Under the pieces are notes generated by a model. The model was not told where the DNA came from and searched no databases. It worked only from the letters and a program-made list of their open reading frames with translations. A stretch of 64,000 bases of DNA from Ridgeia piscesae (Eukaryota; Annelida; Polychaeta; Sabellida; Siboglinidae), in assembly GCA_025642075.2 (NCBI GenBank), contig JAODUO010000038.1:387501-451500 (forward strand), written 5' to 3'. Positions 1 through 13,237 of this stretch are shown here, in pieces. The translations under genes and the position numbers were made by a program. Each line of letters opens with the position of its first letter. Within the stretch, counting starts at the first letter, position 1.

Positions 1-1180
1 TACGCATAACATGTGTCTATAACCTGAACACATTAAAACACGCGTTAGCAAAGTTTCACATTCTTCCCCTTGCTCCCTTGCGGGGTGGGGTGGGGGGTGG
101 GGGCTATGTTACGTTTGTTGTCTCCTCTGCCTCCCTGGTGAGTTCCTTCCCCACTCCCATCTCACCACGCCAGCCCTCCTCATATTTCTTTTCAACTGTC
201 TTCCCATCGGAGCTTCGGTCTTCTCATTTGCTTGTCACGCTCTTTTGGCAGTTTTTCTTCGCCAGTTCATCTTACTGTCCCTGTCCTTCTCATTCCGCTT
301 TAGTAGTTTCGTGGTGTGTACGCTTTTTCCCTCTAGAGCAGCGCTGCCTCAGGCTTACGTGTCCCTTCCAGCGCAGTTATTTCTTTATTCAAACAATCAG
401 GAACTCATGTTACCTGGCGCTTTTCAAACTTATCAATTTCGCCTAATGGCGCTGTTGACGATGCTGCAAGCGCACGCATATTAATTATTAAAGCTGAATA
501 ATATCACAATAACTGTTACTTTTCAACAAGTGCCTACGGCTGCGACACTGCGTAGATGTCGCGTAGCAATCCTGCCATTTCTTTTGTCGCGACGCGTTCA
601 AAGCAGAGCCCCTAGCGACCAATGAACGCCCTGCGGCGCACTCAATATTCGCCTGACACCGCCACCGGCGTCTGATGGTCTTTGTCCGCACTTGATTACG
701 AGTGATCTTCTCTCACGTCTACTTCTTTGATCAGTGCCTCCGTCTTAGAATTGTGTCCGGCTGTTCTGTAACGGTATAGCCCGGGGGACAATTTCGTTAG
801 TGCCCGCGTGAAAACCTCGCATTAAAACTCGTTCTTCAGGCGATCTCATTGCATTTTCGGCTGATTGTACTTTACCGGTACCAACGGCACAAGAAGAACA
901 ATTTACTCTAGGCTAATTAAAACAGCATTTGATTTGAAATACAACATATCGGGTTGAGTGTTTAGTTGAATGTTAAGGATTGTAGCCTAGCCAAATCGCA
1001 ATGGGCTGTACAGGTAATAGGTAATAGGCTGACGGGACGCATTAAGGGACGGCAAAATACAAAGGAAACTATTGCGGATATCTCTGCATATGTCCTTATG
1101 AAATCTACTAATTTGCATGTTACATGATAACGCTATGTAAACTGACACATCGGTTGATTAACAACCATCAACTTACTCTT
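1..1180. other. No recognised gene
   Basis: I see no convincing gene here. The short open frames have no recognisable protein composition. About 540–720 is relatively rich in GC and CpG but shows no protein motif I recognise. The rest is AT-rich intergenic-looking sequence. Confidence 0.4.
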
Positions 1181-1183
1181 TAG

Positions 1184-1187
<4 letters not shown>

Positions 1188-1241
<54 letters not shown>

Positions 1242-1373
1242 ATATTACATGTTTTCAACGTTTATGTTTTAAGAAGACGGCACATAATGTGTCATGTGAC
1301 CACCACGTAACAACACCTTTTTGTTGTTATGTAATTATTGTTGTCGTTCCGAAATAAAATTTGATTTGATTTG

Positions 1374-1441
<68 letters not shown>

Positions 1442-1575
1442 AATATATATATATATATTTATATAACACATACATACATATACATAAAACATACATACAT
1501 ACATACATACATACATACATACATACATACATACATACATACATACATACATACACTACACACATACATACATAC
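1188..1575. repeat. (TA)n and (CATA)n microsatellite cluster
   Basis: Three simple-repeat blocks lie next to each other: (TA)n at about 1188–1235, (AT)n at about 1375–1460 with a short interruption, and (CATA)n at about 1470–1575. Translations such as poly-YI and poly-YVCM in this area are artefacts of the repeats. Confidence 0.95.
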
Positions 1576-1672
1576 CCTTTGGGGATCAGCATATTGTATA
1601 AACAAAATTAACATTGTGTACACTGTCGATGCATTTCACACAACGTAACAATTAAACACCTTGCGTTATGCG

Positions 1673-1894
<222 letters not shown>

Positions 1895-2210
1895 AATATT
1901 ATACCGGTATTGTTACTATTTGCATCGGTATAACTGCACATTTGCGATACACATAAAGACACAGTCTGACACGAGAGGTCGTGCATTGTCAGGACGTTGC
2001 TATAATTAGCCGAGTTCCACGTGTCAGACAATTGATGTAGCACGAAGTGGCGTATTCTCCACACGATCAGTCTAGATTAGCCACAGAAACAATCTAGATT
2101 AGGCATATGCTTGGAGTATCAATATACTGTGAAGTAGACGCTTAGTCCGTGTAGCAGTACAGTTGTGTCGAAGGACGTGTCAGACGAATACATCTGTATA
2201 ACAATTTATT

Positions 2211-2212
2211 TG

Positions 2213-2247
<35 letters not shown>

Positions 2248-2249
2248 CT
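2211..2249. repeat. (CAA)n trinucleotide repeat
   Basis: About 12 CAA/AAC units. There is no sign that the repeat lies in an exon. Confidence 0.9.
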
Positions 2250-2279
2250 TAGAACAAATTCACCTGTCTTCCTGCAGGA

Positions 2280-3075
2280 CAAGGGTCTTGATGTGCGGCC
2301 TAGTGGACATGTCACATTGCCCATCTTTCTATAGGCATTGGCGGCCTTAATGCATATTCTAGAGGACACTACAGCTGCCCGTATCCTGCAGACGCGTGGG
2401 GTGTCCAGGAATGTTCTAGAGGACATTTCACGTGTCCGGCTTCATTTATGAAATGGGGGTCTCAAGGCGTATGTTAGAGGAGTTTCCATTACAAAGGATC
2501 AATGTGTGTTCTCGAAGACATTCCACGTGGCCGTCGTCGTGTACCGTGGAATTTCAAGGAGTATTGTGATATTATGAAGGACATTCCACATGCCCTTAGC
2601 CCTGTAGGCATGTAGGACTCCAAGGAGTATTATGATATATATTATGAAGGACATTCCACATGCCCTTAGCCCTGTAGGCATGTAGGACTCCAAGGAGTAT
2701 TATGATATATATTATGAAGGACATTCCACATGCCCTTAGCCCTGTAGGCATGTAGGACTCCAAGGAGTATTATGATATATATTATGGAGGACATTCCACA
2801 TGCCCGTTGCCCTGTAGGCATGTGGGACTTCAAGGAGTATTATGATATATATTATGGAGGACATTCCACATGCCCGTTGCCCTGTAGGCATGTGGGACTT
2901 CAAGGAGTATTATGGTAGCATGGAGGACATTCCACATGCCCGTTGTCCTGTAGGCATTTGAGGCATCTGAAGGACATTCCACTTCCTGTCACCTTGTAGG
3001 CACATGGGACACCAATGAGTGTTCTAGGAGACATTCATTTCCCATGCTCGTATGTCCGTCTTCCTATGAGCAATG
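2280..3075 (-). repeat. 70-bp minisatellite related to the 3' end of the HEAT gene
   Basis: The most regular copies start at 2571, 2641, 2711, 2781 and 2851, a period of 70 bp. More diverged copies extend in both directions, to about 2280 and up to the stop codon of the HEAT gene at 3093. On the minus strand each core reads GCCTACAGG…ACGGGCATGTGGAATGTCC. Translated, this gives AYRATGMWNVL or AYRAKGMWNVL, nearly the same as the last eleven residues of the adjoining gene (AYRKTGKWNVL). The rest of the unit is AT-rich and non-coding. Confidence 0.85.
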
Positions 3076-3092
3076 GGACCACAGGGAATGTT

Positions 3093-3467
3093 TTAGAGGA
3101 CATTCCACTTGCCCGTCTTCCTGTAGGCAGTCAAGGCCTTGTGCGCCATGCGCCGGATCAGTGGATCCCGGTCTCGGTTGAACTCGTCCAGGGCCTCCGC
3201 GATCTTCAGCTCGAGGTGGGGCGGTGAGCCGTCGCACATGTTGTGCAGGGCCTGGCGTCGGACTATGGCCGCCGGATCCGTCACTGCCACCTCGAAGAGT
3301 CGCTTCCAGAAGGCAGCGATGTCACCGTGCACGCGACAAGGACACATCTCCTTCAGCGCCCTCTGGCGAACGACGGCGTCACTGTGACGCGTCAGCTCGA
3401 CGAGAGTGTCGACGTCTTGCGTTTCTTTCGTCAACCGCAGCGCTTGTTTGACGGGAAGCTCGTCCAT
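3093..3467 (-). CDS. Small HEAT-repeat protein, single exon
   Basis: A 124-residue frame, GC-rich with strong third-position GC bias. It has consecutive helical HEAT motifs: DAVVRQRALKEMC (residues 30–42), DPAAIVRRQALHNMC (64–78) and DPLIRRMAHKAL (101–112). The C-terminus is AYRKTGKWNVL. HEAT repeats form alpha-solenoid protein-binding scaffolds; the specific partner is unknown. An in-frame TAA lies only about five codons upstream of the ATG, so this start is the first possible one unless a 5' exon is spliced in at CACACAG just before it. From memory, short HEAT proteins with a DGSP segment and a YRRTGK-type tail occur in bacteria as well as some invertebrates; I could not check this. The 3' end is immediately followed by a minisatellite built on the same terminal codons. 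Confidence 0.75.
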   Translation of the reverse strand: MDELPVKQALRLTKETQDVDTLVELTRHSDAVVRQRALKEMCPCRVHGDIAAFWKRLFEVAVTDPAAIVRRQALHNMCDGSPPHLELKIAEALDEFNRDRDPLIRRMAHKALTAYRKTGKWNVL

Positions 3468-3572
3468 TCTGTGTGCATGTTAGAATGTGTTTATAACTTA
3501 TAGGAGACATGCACATATTAGTGGCGAAGCGATAGATAACGAGTTCTAATTATATGTGATTTTTGGTCTTAC

Positions 3573-3579
3573 ACACATA

Positions 3580-3611
<32 letters not shown>

Positions 3612-3613
3612 CG

Positions 3614-3644
<31 letters not shown>

Positions 3645-3720
3645 CACACACACCAGCACGCACGCACGCACACACACACACATACACACACGCACGCACA
3701 CACACATACACACACGCGTG
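3573..3720. repeat. (CACG)n/(CA)n microsatellite
   Basis: CACG tetranucleotides grade into CA and CACACG variants. The translations (THAR)n and (CVRA)n are artefacts. Confidence 0.93.
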
Positions 3721-3904
3721 CGCGCACGGATTTATCAACGCGTTAGAGGGTCTATAGATGCGCTCTGCACATATGAGTAAATGTATGAGTGTGTATACAT
3801 AAGTGTGCGTCGATGCGTGTAATTGCTCAGGCATACGTACACCCGTACGTCAGTACTTGTGTACATACGCACATACGTACGGCACTGCACGCATTCACCT
3901 ACAT

Positions 3905-4150
3905 CCCAGATAGCATGCAAACGTCTAAACGTTTGCATTTGGTTAGAACCGTTTGATTTTGGTTACGGTTAAATCTCTAACGTTCCCGAAACGTCAGTTT
4001 TCGGTTGTTTTTGTTTGGTTAGAAAGTAAACGTAGATCTACGTTAAATAAACGAGCAAAATAACGCAAAAAAAGTTCACATGTAAACGTTAAACCAACGT
4101 TTCTGCTAACGTTAGATTAACGTTAGATTAACGTTTGCACGCTGTCTGGG
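3905..4150. mobile_element. MITE copy 1, about 246 bp
   Basis: The element begins CCCAGATAGCATGCAAACGT and ends with the near-inverse ACGTTTGCACGCTGTCTGGG. It is internally rich in AACGTT/AACGTTA palindromic motifs. There is no coding capacity. A second copy at 10073–10322 is more than 90% identical by eye. Terminal inverted repeats, small size and two copies fit a miniature inverted-repeat transposable element. I cannot assign a superfamily. Confidence 0.8.
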
Positions 4151-7100
4151 TAGATCACATTACAAGAAAATGTGAATTATTATTATTGTGAATTTCTGTA
4201 GTACTGGTTTGGTAGAAATGATATTTCGGTGTAGCATTGTATCCGAGCTGCGAAATAATGGCATTTGTCAGATGACCAGGTGCGTACGCATACAGGGGAT
4301 AGTTCGGCCTAGAGGTGTCAACATGAGCGGAAATGAAAGGGTGTCAAGTTAGAGTTTAGATTGTAACGGAATTAGGTATAGGAATTTCATGAATTTTATT
4401 AGTGACTTTTGGAAATGGAGGTTAATTAATGTATCACATTGTCAATGTCGTAGCCTCAAAAATGTTATGGAATATCAAAGGCTACAAACCTTTGGCGCCA
4501 TCACTTTATGGTCAGTTGCATTTTGTAATTACTATTTAATGTTGTCCCCCTCTCCCTCCCTCCCTCCCCCTCCCCCTCCTCTCTCTCCCCCCCCCCTCGC
4601 TCACTCTCCCTCCCTCCCTCCCTCCCTCTCTCCCTCTCTCTCCGTCACTCTCCCTCTCTACCTCACTCACTCAACCACCCACCCTCCCTCCCTCCCTCTT
4701 TCCCTCCCTCAATCTCCCCCCTCCCCCTCTCTCTCTCACCCACCCACCATTCCCTCCCTCACTCACCCACCCACACCTCCCTCCCTCCCCCTCTGTCCCT
4801 CCCCTCTCTCACTCCCTCCCTCCCTCTCTCTCACACACCCACCCTTCCCTCCCTCCCTCCCTCCTCCTTCCTCCCTCCCTCCCTCCCCTCTCTCTCTCTC
4901 ACCCACCCACCCTTCCCACCCTCCCTCCCTCCTCACTCACACACCCACTCTACCCCTCCCTCTCTCTCCCTTCCCCTCCCTTCCTCCCTCCCTCTCCCTC
5001 CCTCCCTCTCTCACTCCCTCCCTCTCCTCCCTCCCTCCCCCTTTCCCTCCCTCTCTCCCCTCTCTCTCTCTTTTCTCCCTCTCCTCTTTCACTCTCCCTC
5101 CCCCTCTCTCTCACACACACTCATCCCTAGCTCCCTCCCTCCGTCACCCACCCACCCTCCCCCTCCCTCCCCTCTCTCCCTTCCTGCCTCCCTCCCTCCC
5201 CCTCTCTCATTGCCTCCCTCCCTCTCTCTCCCTCACTCTTTCCATCTCTCTCTCCCTCTCTCTCTTTTCCTCCCTCACTCCCTCCCTCTTTCCCTCCTCC
5301 CTCTTTCCCTCCCTCCTCTCCTCCCCCTCTCTCTCACACACCCGCCCAACCTTCCCTCCCTCCCTCCCTCCCTCCCCCTCCCTCCCTCACCCACCCTCCT
5401 CTCTCCCTCCCTCCCTCCCTCCCCTTCTCTCCCTCCCTGCATCCCTATCTCCCTCCCTCTCTCTCTCTTTTCCTCCCTCCCTCCTCCCTCCCTCCCTCCC
5501 TCCCTTTCCCTCCTCATCTCCCTCCCTCCCTCCCTCCCTCTCTCTCACACACCCACCCTTCCCTCCCTCCCTCCCTCTCTCTCACACACCCACCCTTCCC
5601 TCCCTCCCTCCTTCCCTCACTCACTCACACACCCATCCCCCCACCCTCCCTCTCCCTCTCTGCCTCCTTCCCCTGCTCTCCTCCCTGCCTCCCTCTCTCT
5701 CTCTCCCTCTCTCCCTCCCTCCCTCACACCCCACCCTCTCCCTCCCTCCCTCCCGCCCTCCCTCCGCCTCCGCCTCCGCCTCCCTCTCTCTCCCTCCCTC
5801 TCCCTCCTCCCGCCCAACCTTCCCTCCCTCCCTCCCTCCCTCCCCCCCCTCCCTCCCTCACCCACCCTCCTCTCTCCTCCCTCCCTCCCTCCCTCCCTTC
5901 TCTCCCTCCCCATCCCTATCTCCCTCCCTCTCTCTCTCTTTTCCTTCCTCCCTCCTCCCTCCCTCCCTCCCTCTTTCCTCCTTCACTCTCCCTCCCTCCC
6001 TCCCTCCCTCCCTCTCTCTCACACACCCACCCTTCCCTCCTCCCTCCCTCCCTCTCTCTCACACACCCACCCTTCCCTCCCTCCCTCCTTCCCTCACTCA
6101 CTCACACACCCATCCTCCCACCCTCCCTCTCCCTCCCTCCCCCTCTCTCCCTCCCTGCCTCCCTCTCTCCCTCTCTCCCTCCCTCCCTCACACACCCACC
6201 CTCTCTCCTCCCTCCCGCCCTCCCTCCGCCTCCTCTCTCTCCCTCCCCCCTCTCCCTCCTCTCTCCCTCCCCGCTCTCCCTCTTTTCTCTTTCCTCCCTC
6301 CCTCCTCCCTCCCTCCCTCCCTCACTCTCCCTCACTCACACACCCATTCACCCACCCCCCCTCTCCCTCCCCCTCTGTCCCTCACTCCACTCACTCTCCC
6401 TCCCTCCCTCCCCTTCTCTCCCTCCCTGCCTCCCTCTCTCTGTTCCTCCCTCCCTCACTCACACACCCACCCTCTCCCTCCCTCCCTCCCTCCCTCTCTC
6501 TCCCTCCTTCTCTCCCTTTCTCTCTCTCTCCCTCCCCCCCTTCCCTCCCTCCCACCTTCCAATCAGTAATTTTGCACACAAACACAAGATGTAATCAGTA
6601 ACACCAAATCAAAGTCACGTTATATGGCAGCAAGCATGTCAAAGTATGAAATAAGTAATTATTGTTTATATAGTTTATCCTCGTAGTTTTACTCAGAACC
6701 TGGTTAACTCTAAGAAAATGTATTAGATATTTATTATCATTGTTTCAATTCGTGAGCTGCTATTTTGTGGTTATGCTAAGCAGGTGTCTTGAATATTTGT
6801 TTCTGTCACATACATAATAATGATCTATGCACAATTGTTTTCAAACAGCTCTCATGGTAAATAAAGCATTATTTTGCTTTTTTCAGAGGTTTTTGCTGTG
6901 AATTTGTCCACAAAAACAAGCTTTCAATGGAGAATGGTCAATCCTGCCTTCCAGAATAGGTGCTTACCTTTATTACAATGGTGCATGAACGATTTCCTTA
7001 GTTAGATACAACCTATTGTTTCTGTAATGTGTATCTGATGCATTTGTTTTATGGCAATGATGTAATTAATATGAATGTTCCATATGCAATAAAGATCCAT

Positions 7101-7277
7101 AACATGTTGCTGTTATGACTTGACAGTATGTATGCTAAGATACCTTGATAAGTCTATTTCTGCATGTACAAACTAAGATACAGTCATTAACAAAAAACAT
7201 AAATTATGTGTGTGTGTTTAATTCTGATGTATACCAGACTGTCCTTGTATCACAGTGTGTATATACATAGCTACATA
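4151..7277. repeat. Tandem unit A (head-to-tail duplication)
   Basis: The unit starts TAGATCACAT and ends GCTACATA. It has a unique left part (about 4151–4545), a polypyrimidine tract (4545–6560) and a unique right part (6565–7277). Unit B at 7276–10072 repeats this order with high identity outside the simple repeat. Unit A lacks 27 bp near its left end and about 280 bp before the tract (present in B at about 7632–7928). No gene is supported; long proline/serine/leucine frames come from the CCCT repeat. Confidence 0.85.
4545..6560. repeat. 2-kb polypyrimidine (CCCT)n tract
   Basis: Almost uninterrupted C/T on the plus strand, mainly CCCT and CT, with small islands of CACACACCCACC and CACTCACTC. 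Sub-blocks of about 500 bp recur (for example the block near 5340–5640 and the one near 5810–6110), so higher-order duplication occurred inside the tract. Both strands are open for long stretches only because of composition. Confidence 0.95.
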
Positions 7278-9133
7278 GATCACAGTATGAAAATATGGTG
7301 TGGGCCCACTATTACAACAAAATGTGAATTATTGTTATTGTGAATTTCTGTAGGACTGGTTTGGTAGAAATGATATTTCGGTGTAGCATTGTATCCGAGC
7401 CGCGAAATAATGGCATTTGTCAGATGACCAGGTGCGTACGCATACAGGGGATAGTTCGGCCTAGAGGTGTCAACATGAGTGGAAATGAAAGGGTGTCAAG
7501 TTAGAGTTTAGATGGTAACGGAATTAGGTTAAGGAATTTCATTAATTTTATTTGTGTCATTTGGAAATGGAGGTTAATTAATGTATCAAATTGTCAATGT
7601 CGTAGCTTAAAAAATGTTATGGAAAATCAAAGAAACGTTACAATGACCGCCTATGCTGTTTGAAAATCAAACGTGCTATTTGCCCATGGGATCACAGCAA
7701 TGAAGTCAGCAAGCAAATGGCGGGACATTTTCACAGTTTTCTCTGTTGGAATAACGTCTGATTAGAGTTAAATTTTTATTGAAAATTGAATTTGTAATAT
7801 GTCATATTTGTTCTCATACTCAAAGTGACACTGCACAAAAAGCTGCTGCTTATGACAAGTCTATGATGAAGGATTTTAAACTGTTTATGCAAGTGGATTG
7901 GACGATAATAGAGCAGGCGAAAGAAATGAGGCTACAAACCTTTGGCGCCATCACTTTTTGGTCAGTTGCATTTTGCAATTGCTATTTAATGTTGTCCCCC
8001 TTTCCCTGCCTCCCCTCCCCCTCCCTCCCTCCCTATCTCTATCTCTCCCTCCCTCTCTCTCTCCCTCCCTCACTCCCTCCCTCCCTCCGTCTCTCTCCAT
8101 CACTCCCTCTCTACCTCCCTCACTCACTCACCCACCCACCCTTCCCTCACTCACCCACCCTTCCCTCACTCACCCACCCACCCTCCCACTCCCCCTCTCC
8201 CTCCCTCCCTCCCTCCCTCCCTCCCTCCCCCTCTATCACTCCCTCCCCCTCTATCACTCTCTCCCTCTGTCCCTCTCTCCCTCTCTCCCTCTCTCCCTCT
8301 CTCTCTCCCTCCCTCGCTCTCTCTCTCCCTCTATCTCTCTTTTCATCCCTCCCTCCCTCCCTCTTTCCCTCCCTCCCTCCCTCTCCCTCCCCCCTCTCTC
8401 TCACCCACCCACCCTTAGGTCCCTCCCTCCCTCCCTCCCTCCCTCCCTCCCTCCCTCACTCACTCACTCCTCACTCACTCACTCACTCACTCACTCACTC
8501 ACTCACTCACTCACACACCCACCCACCCACCCACCCACCCACCCTCCCCTCCCTCCCTCACTCCCTCCTCCCTCTCTTCCTCTCTACCTCCCTCTTTCCC
8601 TCCCTCACTCCCCTCCCTCCCCCTCTTTCTCTCATCCACCAACCCTTCCCACTCTACCTCCCTCACTCACTCAAACACCCACCCTCCCCCTCCCTCCCTC
8701 CCTCTCTCCCTCCCTCCCTCTCTTCCTCTCTACCTCCCTCTCTTCCTCTCTACCTCCCTACCTCCCTCTTACCCTCCCTCCGCTCTCCCTCCCTCCCCTT
8801 CTCTCACTCCCTCCCCCTCTCTCCCTGCCTCCCTCCCTATCTCTCTCCCTCCCTTCCTCCCTCTCTCTTTTCCTCCCTCCCTCTTTCCCTCCCTCACTCT
8901 CCCTCCCTCCCCCTCTCTCTCTCACACACCCACCCTTCCCTCCCTCCCTCCCTCCCTACCTCCCTCCCTCCCTCCCTCCCTCACTAATACACCCATCCAT
9001 CCACCCTCCCCCTCCCTCCCTTCCTCCCCCTCCCTCCCCCCTCCCTCTCCCCTCCCTCACCATCCCTCCCTCTGTCTCCCTCCTCCCCCCTCTCTCTCCC
9101 TCCCTCCCTTTTCTCCCTCCCTGCCTGCCTGCC

Positions 9134-9164
<31 letters not shown>

Positions 9165-10072
9165 CCCTCCTCTCTCTCTCCCTCCCTCCCTCACTCAAAC
9201 ACCCACCCTCTCCCTCCCTCCCGCCTTCCTTCTCTCCCTCCCTCCCTCTCTCTCTTTTTCCCTCCGTCTCTCCCTTTCTCTCTCCCTCCCTCTCTCCCTC
9301 TCTCTTTTCCTCCCTCCCTCCCTCTCAACCCCCCCTTCCCTCCCTCCCACATTCCAATCAGTAATTTTGCACACACACAAAATTTAATCAGTAACACCAA
9401 ATCAAAGTCACGTTATATGGCAGCAAGCATGTCAAAGTATGAAATAAGTAATTATTGTTTATATAGTTCATCCTCGTAGTTTTACTCAGAACCTGGTTAA
9501 CTCTAAGAAAATGTATTAGATATTTATGATCATTGTTTCAATTCGTGAGCTGCTATTTTGTGGTTATGCTAAGCAGGTGTCTTGAATAGTTGTTTCTGTC
9601 ACATACATAATAATGATCTATACACAATTGTTTTCAAACAGCTCTCATGGTAAATAAACCATTATTTTGCTTTCTTTCAGAGGTTTTTGCTGTGAATTTG
9701 TCCACAAAAACAAGCTTTCAATGGAGAATGGTCAATCCTGCATTCCAGAATAGGTGCTTACCTTTATTACAATGGTGCATGAACGATTTCCTTAGTTAGA
9801 TACAACATATTGTTTGTGTAATGTGTATCTGATGATGCATTTGTTTTATGGCAATGATGTAATTAATATGAATGTTAAATAGGCAATAAAGATCCATAAC
9901 ATGTTGCTGTTATGACTTGACAGTATGTATGCTAAGACACCGTGATAAGTCTATTACTGCATGTACAAACTAAGATACAGTCGTTAACAAAACATAAATT
10001 ATGTTTGTCTGTTTAAATCTGTTGTATTCCAGACTGTCCTTGTATCACAGTGTGTATATACATAGCTACATA
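7276..10072. repeat. Tandem unit B (head-to-tail duplication)
   Basis: Second copy of the 3-kb unit. The junction with unit A reads GCTACATAGATCAC at 7270–7283 with no MITE in between. Its polypyrimidine tract (7995–9355) is shorter than in unit A. The segment at about 7632–7928 is absent from unit A and is either the ancestral state or an insertion. The right-hand unique part (9360–10072) matches 6565–7277 closely. Confidence 0.85.
7995..9355. repeat. 1.35-kb polypyrimidine (CCCT)n tract
   Basis: Same composition and flanks as the tract in unit A but about 650 bp shorter, with a distinctive (CACT)n run near 8457–8512 followed by (CCCA)n. Length difference between otherwise similar copies indicates expansion or contraction since duplication. 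Confidence 0.95.
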
Positions 10073-10322
10073 CCCAGATAGCATGCAAACGTTACATTAA
10101 CGTTTGCATTTGGTTAGAACCGTTTGATTTTGGTTACGGTTAAATCTCTAACGTTCCCGAAACGTTAGTTTTCGGTTGTTTTTGTTTGGTTAGAAAGTAA
10201 ACGTAGATCTACGTTAAAGAAACGAGCAAAATAACGCAAAAAAACGTTCACATGTAAACGTTAAACCAACGTTTCTGCTAACGTTAGATTAATGTTAGAT
10301 TAACGTTTGCATGCTGTCTGGG
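10073..10322. mobile_element. MITE copy 2, about 250 bp
   Basis: Same element as at 3905–4150: it begins CCCAGATAGCATGCAAACGT and ends ACGTTTGCATGCTGTCTGGG. It is flanked by ATA on both sides, a possible short target-site duplication. It sits exactly at the right edge of tandem unit B. Confidence 0.8.
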
Positions 10323-10351
10323 ATATGCATGCACACGCGCGCATGCACACG

Positions 10352-10610
<259 letters not shown>

Positions 10611-10644
10611 CTACTACCTAACCAACTAGTTAGCTAGTTACTAG

Positions 10645-10707
10645 CTAGCTGACTGACTGACTGACTGACTGACTGACTGACTGACTGACTGACTGACTGA
10701 CTGACTA
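10645..10707. repeat. (GACT)n microsatellite
   Basis: About 15 copies of GACT, flanked by GCTAGTTA-type imperfect repeats. The next 400 bp (to about 11030) is a degenerate CACA/CACG-rich region without a gene. Confidence 0.93.
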
Positions 10708-11240
10708 ACTAATTAAACTAACTCACTCACTTCAAACATATCTCACCCAAACCAAGTCAGTCTTACATAAACACACACGCACACGTGTATGTATCAGTTA
10801 TGGTATTACCAAAAATACATTAAAACACACACACATGTATGGATGAGTATAGTGCGTTATGTACCCTGTATAACACTGTACGCTCTCACGCACGCATCCA
10901 TGGACACACACGCGCGCCGGCACACAGACACACACGCTTGCACGCGCATATGCGCATGAACAGATGTGTGCACAAACATGTGCACATACACACGCACCCT
11001 CGCTTGCTCGCACGCACTCACGCATGTACCTACTATCAGTGTAGTGTGGTCTATACTTGCCTGAAGCTGTAATGTGCAGGTGTAGCCTGTGTCGCCGTCG
11101 CGATCGAAATGTCTTCAAGAAGTCAACACCAGTGAATTCCTGTCCTACGGTATAAATGTGACCGATCGTTTGCTCCAGCGAATCGACGGACCAAACAAAC
11201 GACGTGTTTTACATTATATAGCCGTATTACTATGTCTTCA

Positions 11241-11580
11241 CCTTGTGCAATGTGACAACTGATAGTTATTTTTATTGTATGCATAGGTTTCAAGTATTTC
11301 TTACTGTGGTGCAATATTAAAAATAAATATTCCGTCTGGTGGCAGCACTTTCGTGTAATAAACATTTAATTTAAGAATGTCAGCTCCGAGAGATAATGTC
11401 AATGCGATCTCCATGGTGGGTTTTGTTTATATTTACCTACGTATAATGTGACAACTGGTAATTTAGCTTTGTGAGTATGCATAATTTTTGCATACGTTTC
11501 AATGCTTTGTCACGGCAGTGCAATATTGAATAGAAATGTTCCGTCAGGAGGCAGCATCTAAATGCAACAAACATTACCCG
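11241..11580. repeat. Diverged local tandem duplication, about 200-bp spacing
   Basis: Segment 11241–11370 and segment 11443–11580 share ordered blocks: AATGTGACAACTG, TATGCATA, TTTCAA, GTGCAATATT, TTCCGTC, GGCAGCA and AACAAACATT-type endings. They are clearly homologous but diverged. No protein is evident. Confidence 0.65.
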
Positions 11581-11659
11581 CGCACATGTGGTGGTCGTTT
11601 TTGTATTATAAATTTTACTGGTGTCCGTTAAGTGAAGAAATTTCATGAATACGATCTGC

Positions 11660-13237
11660 ACAACTTATTTGTTTATATTTAGTATATTATTAGTGTAAAC
11701 ATCATAGATGATTTCAATAAAAAAACAGAAACTTAAACAGAACAGTTGGATCGGTATAACGGATTGCTACTAAGATGATGCAGATGCATGTCTGCTATCC
11801 CGTTTTAGCTTCGCATTTTATCAAGAAAGTTACGATTAATCTTGTTCGTTTGTAAGCCTCATAACTCCATCGCTGTTGTCAACTGCGGGTAAGGGGTTGT
11901 GTTTACGTAGGTTGTTAGTTCGATATCTTGCAGTTTGCCTAATATTGTGTTTCGGTGCGTTGTTTTAGTGTCAGTAATATGTACTGCAGTAATTAATTTT
12001 CAGTCTGAAACTGAGAGTAGGTGTACGTTGATTAACAATCACAAAAGACACAATCCAAAATGGGTCATTGTATTTGTGCATGGTCCTACACAACTTTTAA
12101 TTCAATAATTGTAAGTCTTGATACTTCGGCTGGGTATGTCATTCTTAAATGTACAACAAATTAACTAAATTCACATTTGCAATGTCGAGTCAAATCACAA
12201 CAGTCAACAGACAACACACATACTACAAGTCTACAGTCAGTCAATCTTTCATTTGACTAGAAGATATGAAGACTGACCACCAATGCCTGTTGCCACCTCG
12301 GTCCTTTTGCCAGTGATATCCATAATTACATCACCATAGCCTATGGAGGTGGTTTAATTGCTTGGCCATACACCTCCCATCTTTTTGATCTCGCACAGCA
12401 TTTAAAACTTTTTCAAAGCACTCAATTTCTTTTTATGAGGTCGGTCCTCTTGTGCAAACTGCCACACTGAGCACATAAACTTTTGCGGTGATCTCCCACC
12501 AAGCTTCCATTTTTCTTATTTTAAGTTTATACAGCGTTTGCAGCTTACACATTAGTATAAATGTCTTTTATTGGTAAAACTTCAATCAGACAGAATTTCA
12601 TCATCCATATATTAAGCTTTCCCTTTTTTTTTTTTTGCGACTCACATGCTAAACAATTACCACGCTGCACGATTAACTTCCGTTTTTACTCTGTACGTCA
12701 CTGCGCGAGTTGGAAATGGGGTACAATTCATGAGGAATCCCCGTTTCGAAGCAGTAATAGCTCCCTAATTGACGCTCTGGATTGTGGTCTGTAGACCTAC
12801 TCTGATGCGGCTATCTTCACACTACGACCTGTACATGCATCCCAACTGAATCAGTTCACTGGCAACGCTGGACTACAGCACAATTAATCGGAGGGTAGTG
12901 CCTATGCGGTGCCCAAGCTAGTCTGTGGACATGCATATGGGCCCTGAAATCTAAGGATGGACGAAGCCTACACTGTTTATGGAGTCCATTAAAACACACC
13001 ATCGTGCCAGCTATACATTAAAAACTCACACCTGGTATACAAGTATGCTGAAACAGTGATACAAACATGCATATGTATAGTTATTTAATAAATATTTATG
13101 AAAACCACAGTGGATATATGATATTGTTGTGATATAATTATCTCTGTGGACATTTCTATTTGTAGTCCTTGCGTGTATATGGCATTTTTGTGATATTAGT
13201 TCTATACTTTTAAATAATTCATTATTGATTTACAAGG
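11660..13237. other. No recognised gene
   Basis: AT-rich intergenic sequence. About 12280–12500 has a slightly coding-like composition on the minus strand but is broken by stops, and I could not match it to a family. Nothing else stands out. Confidence 0.4.
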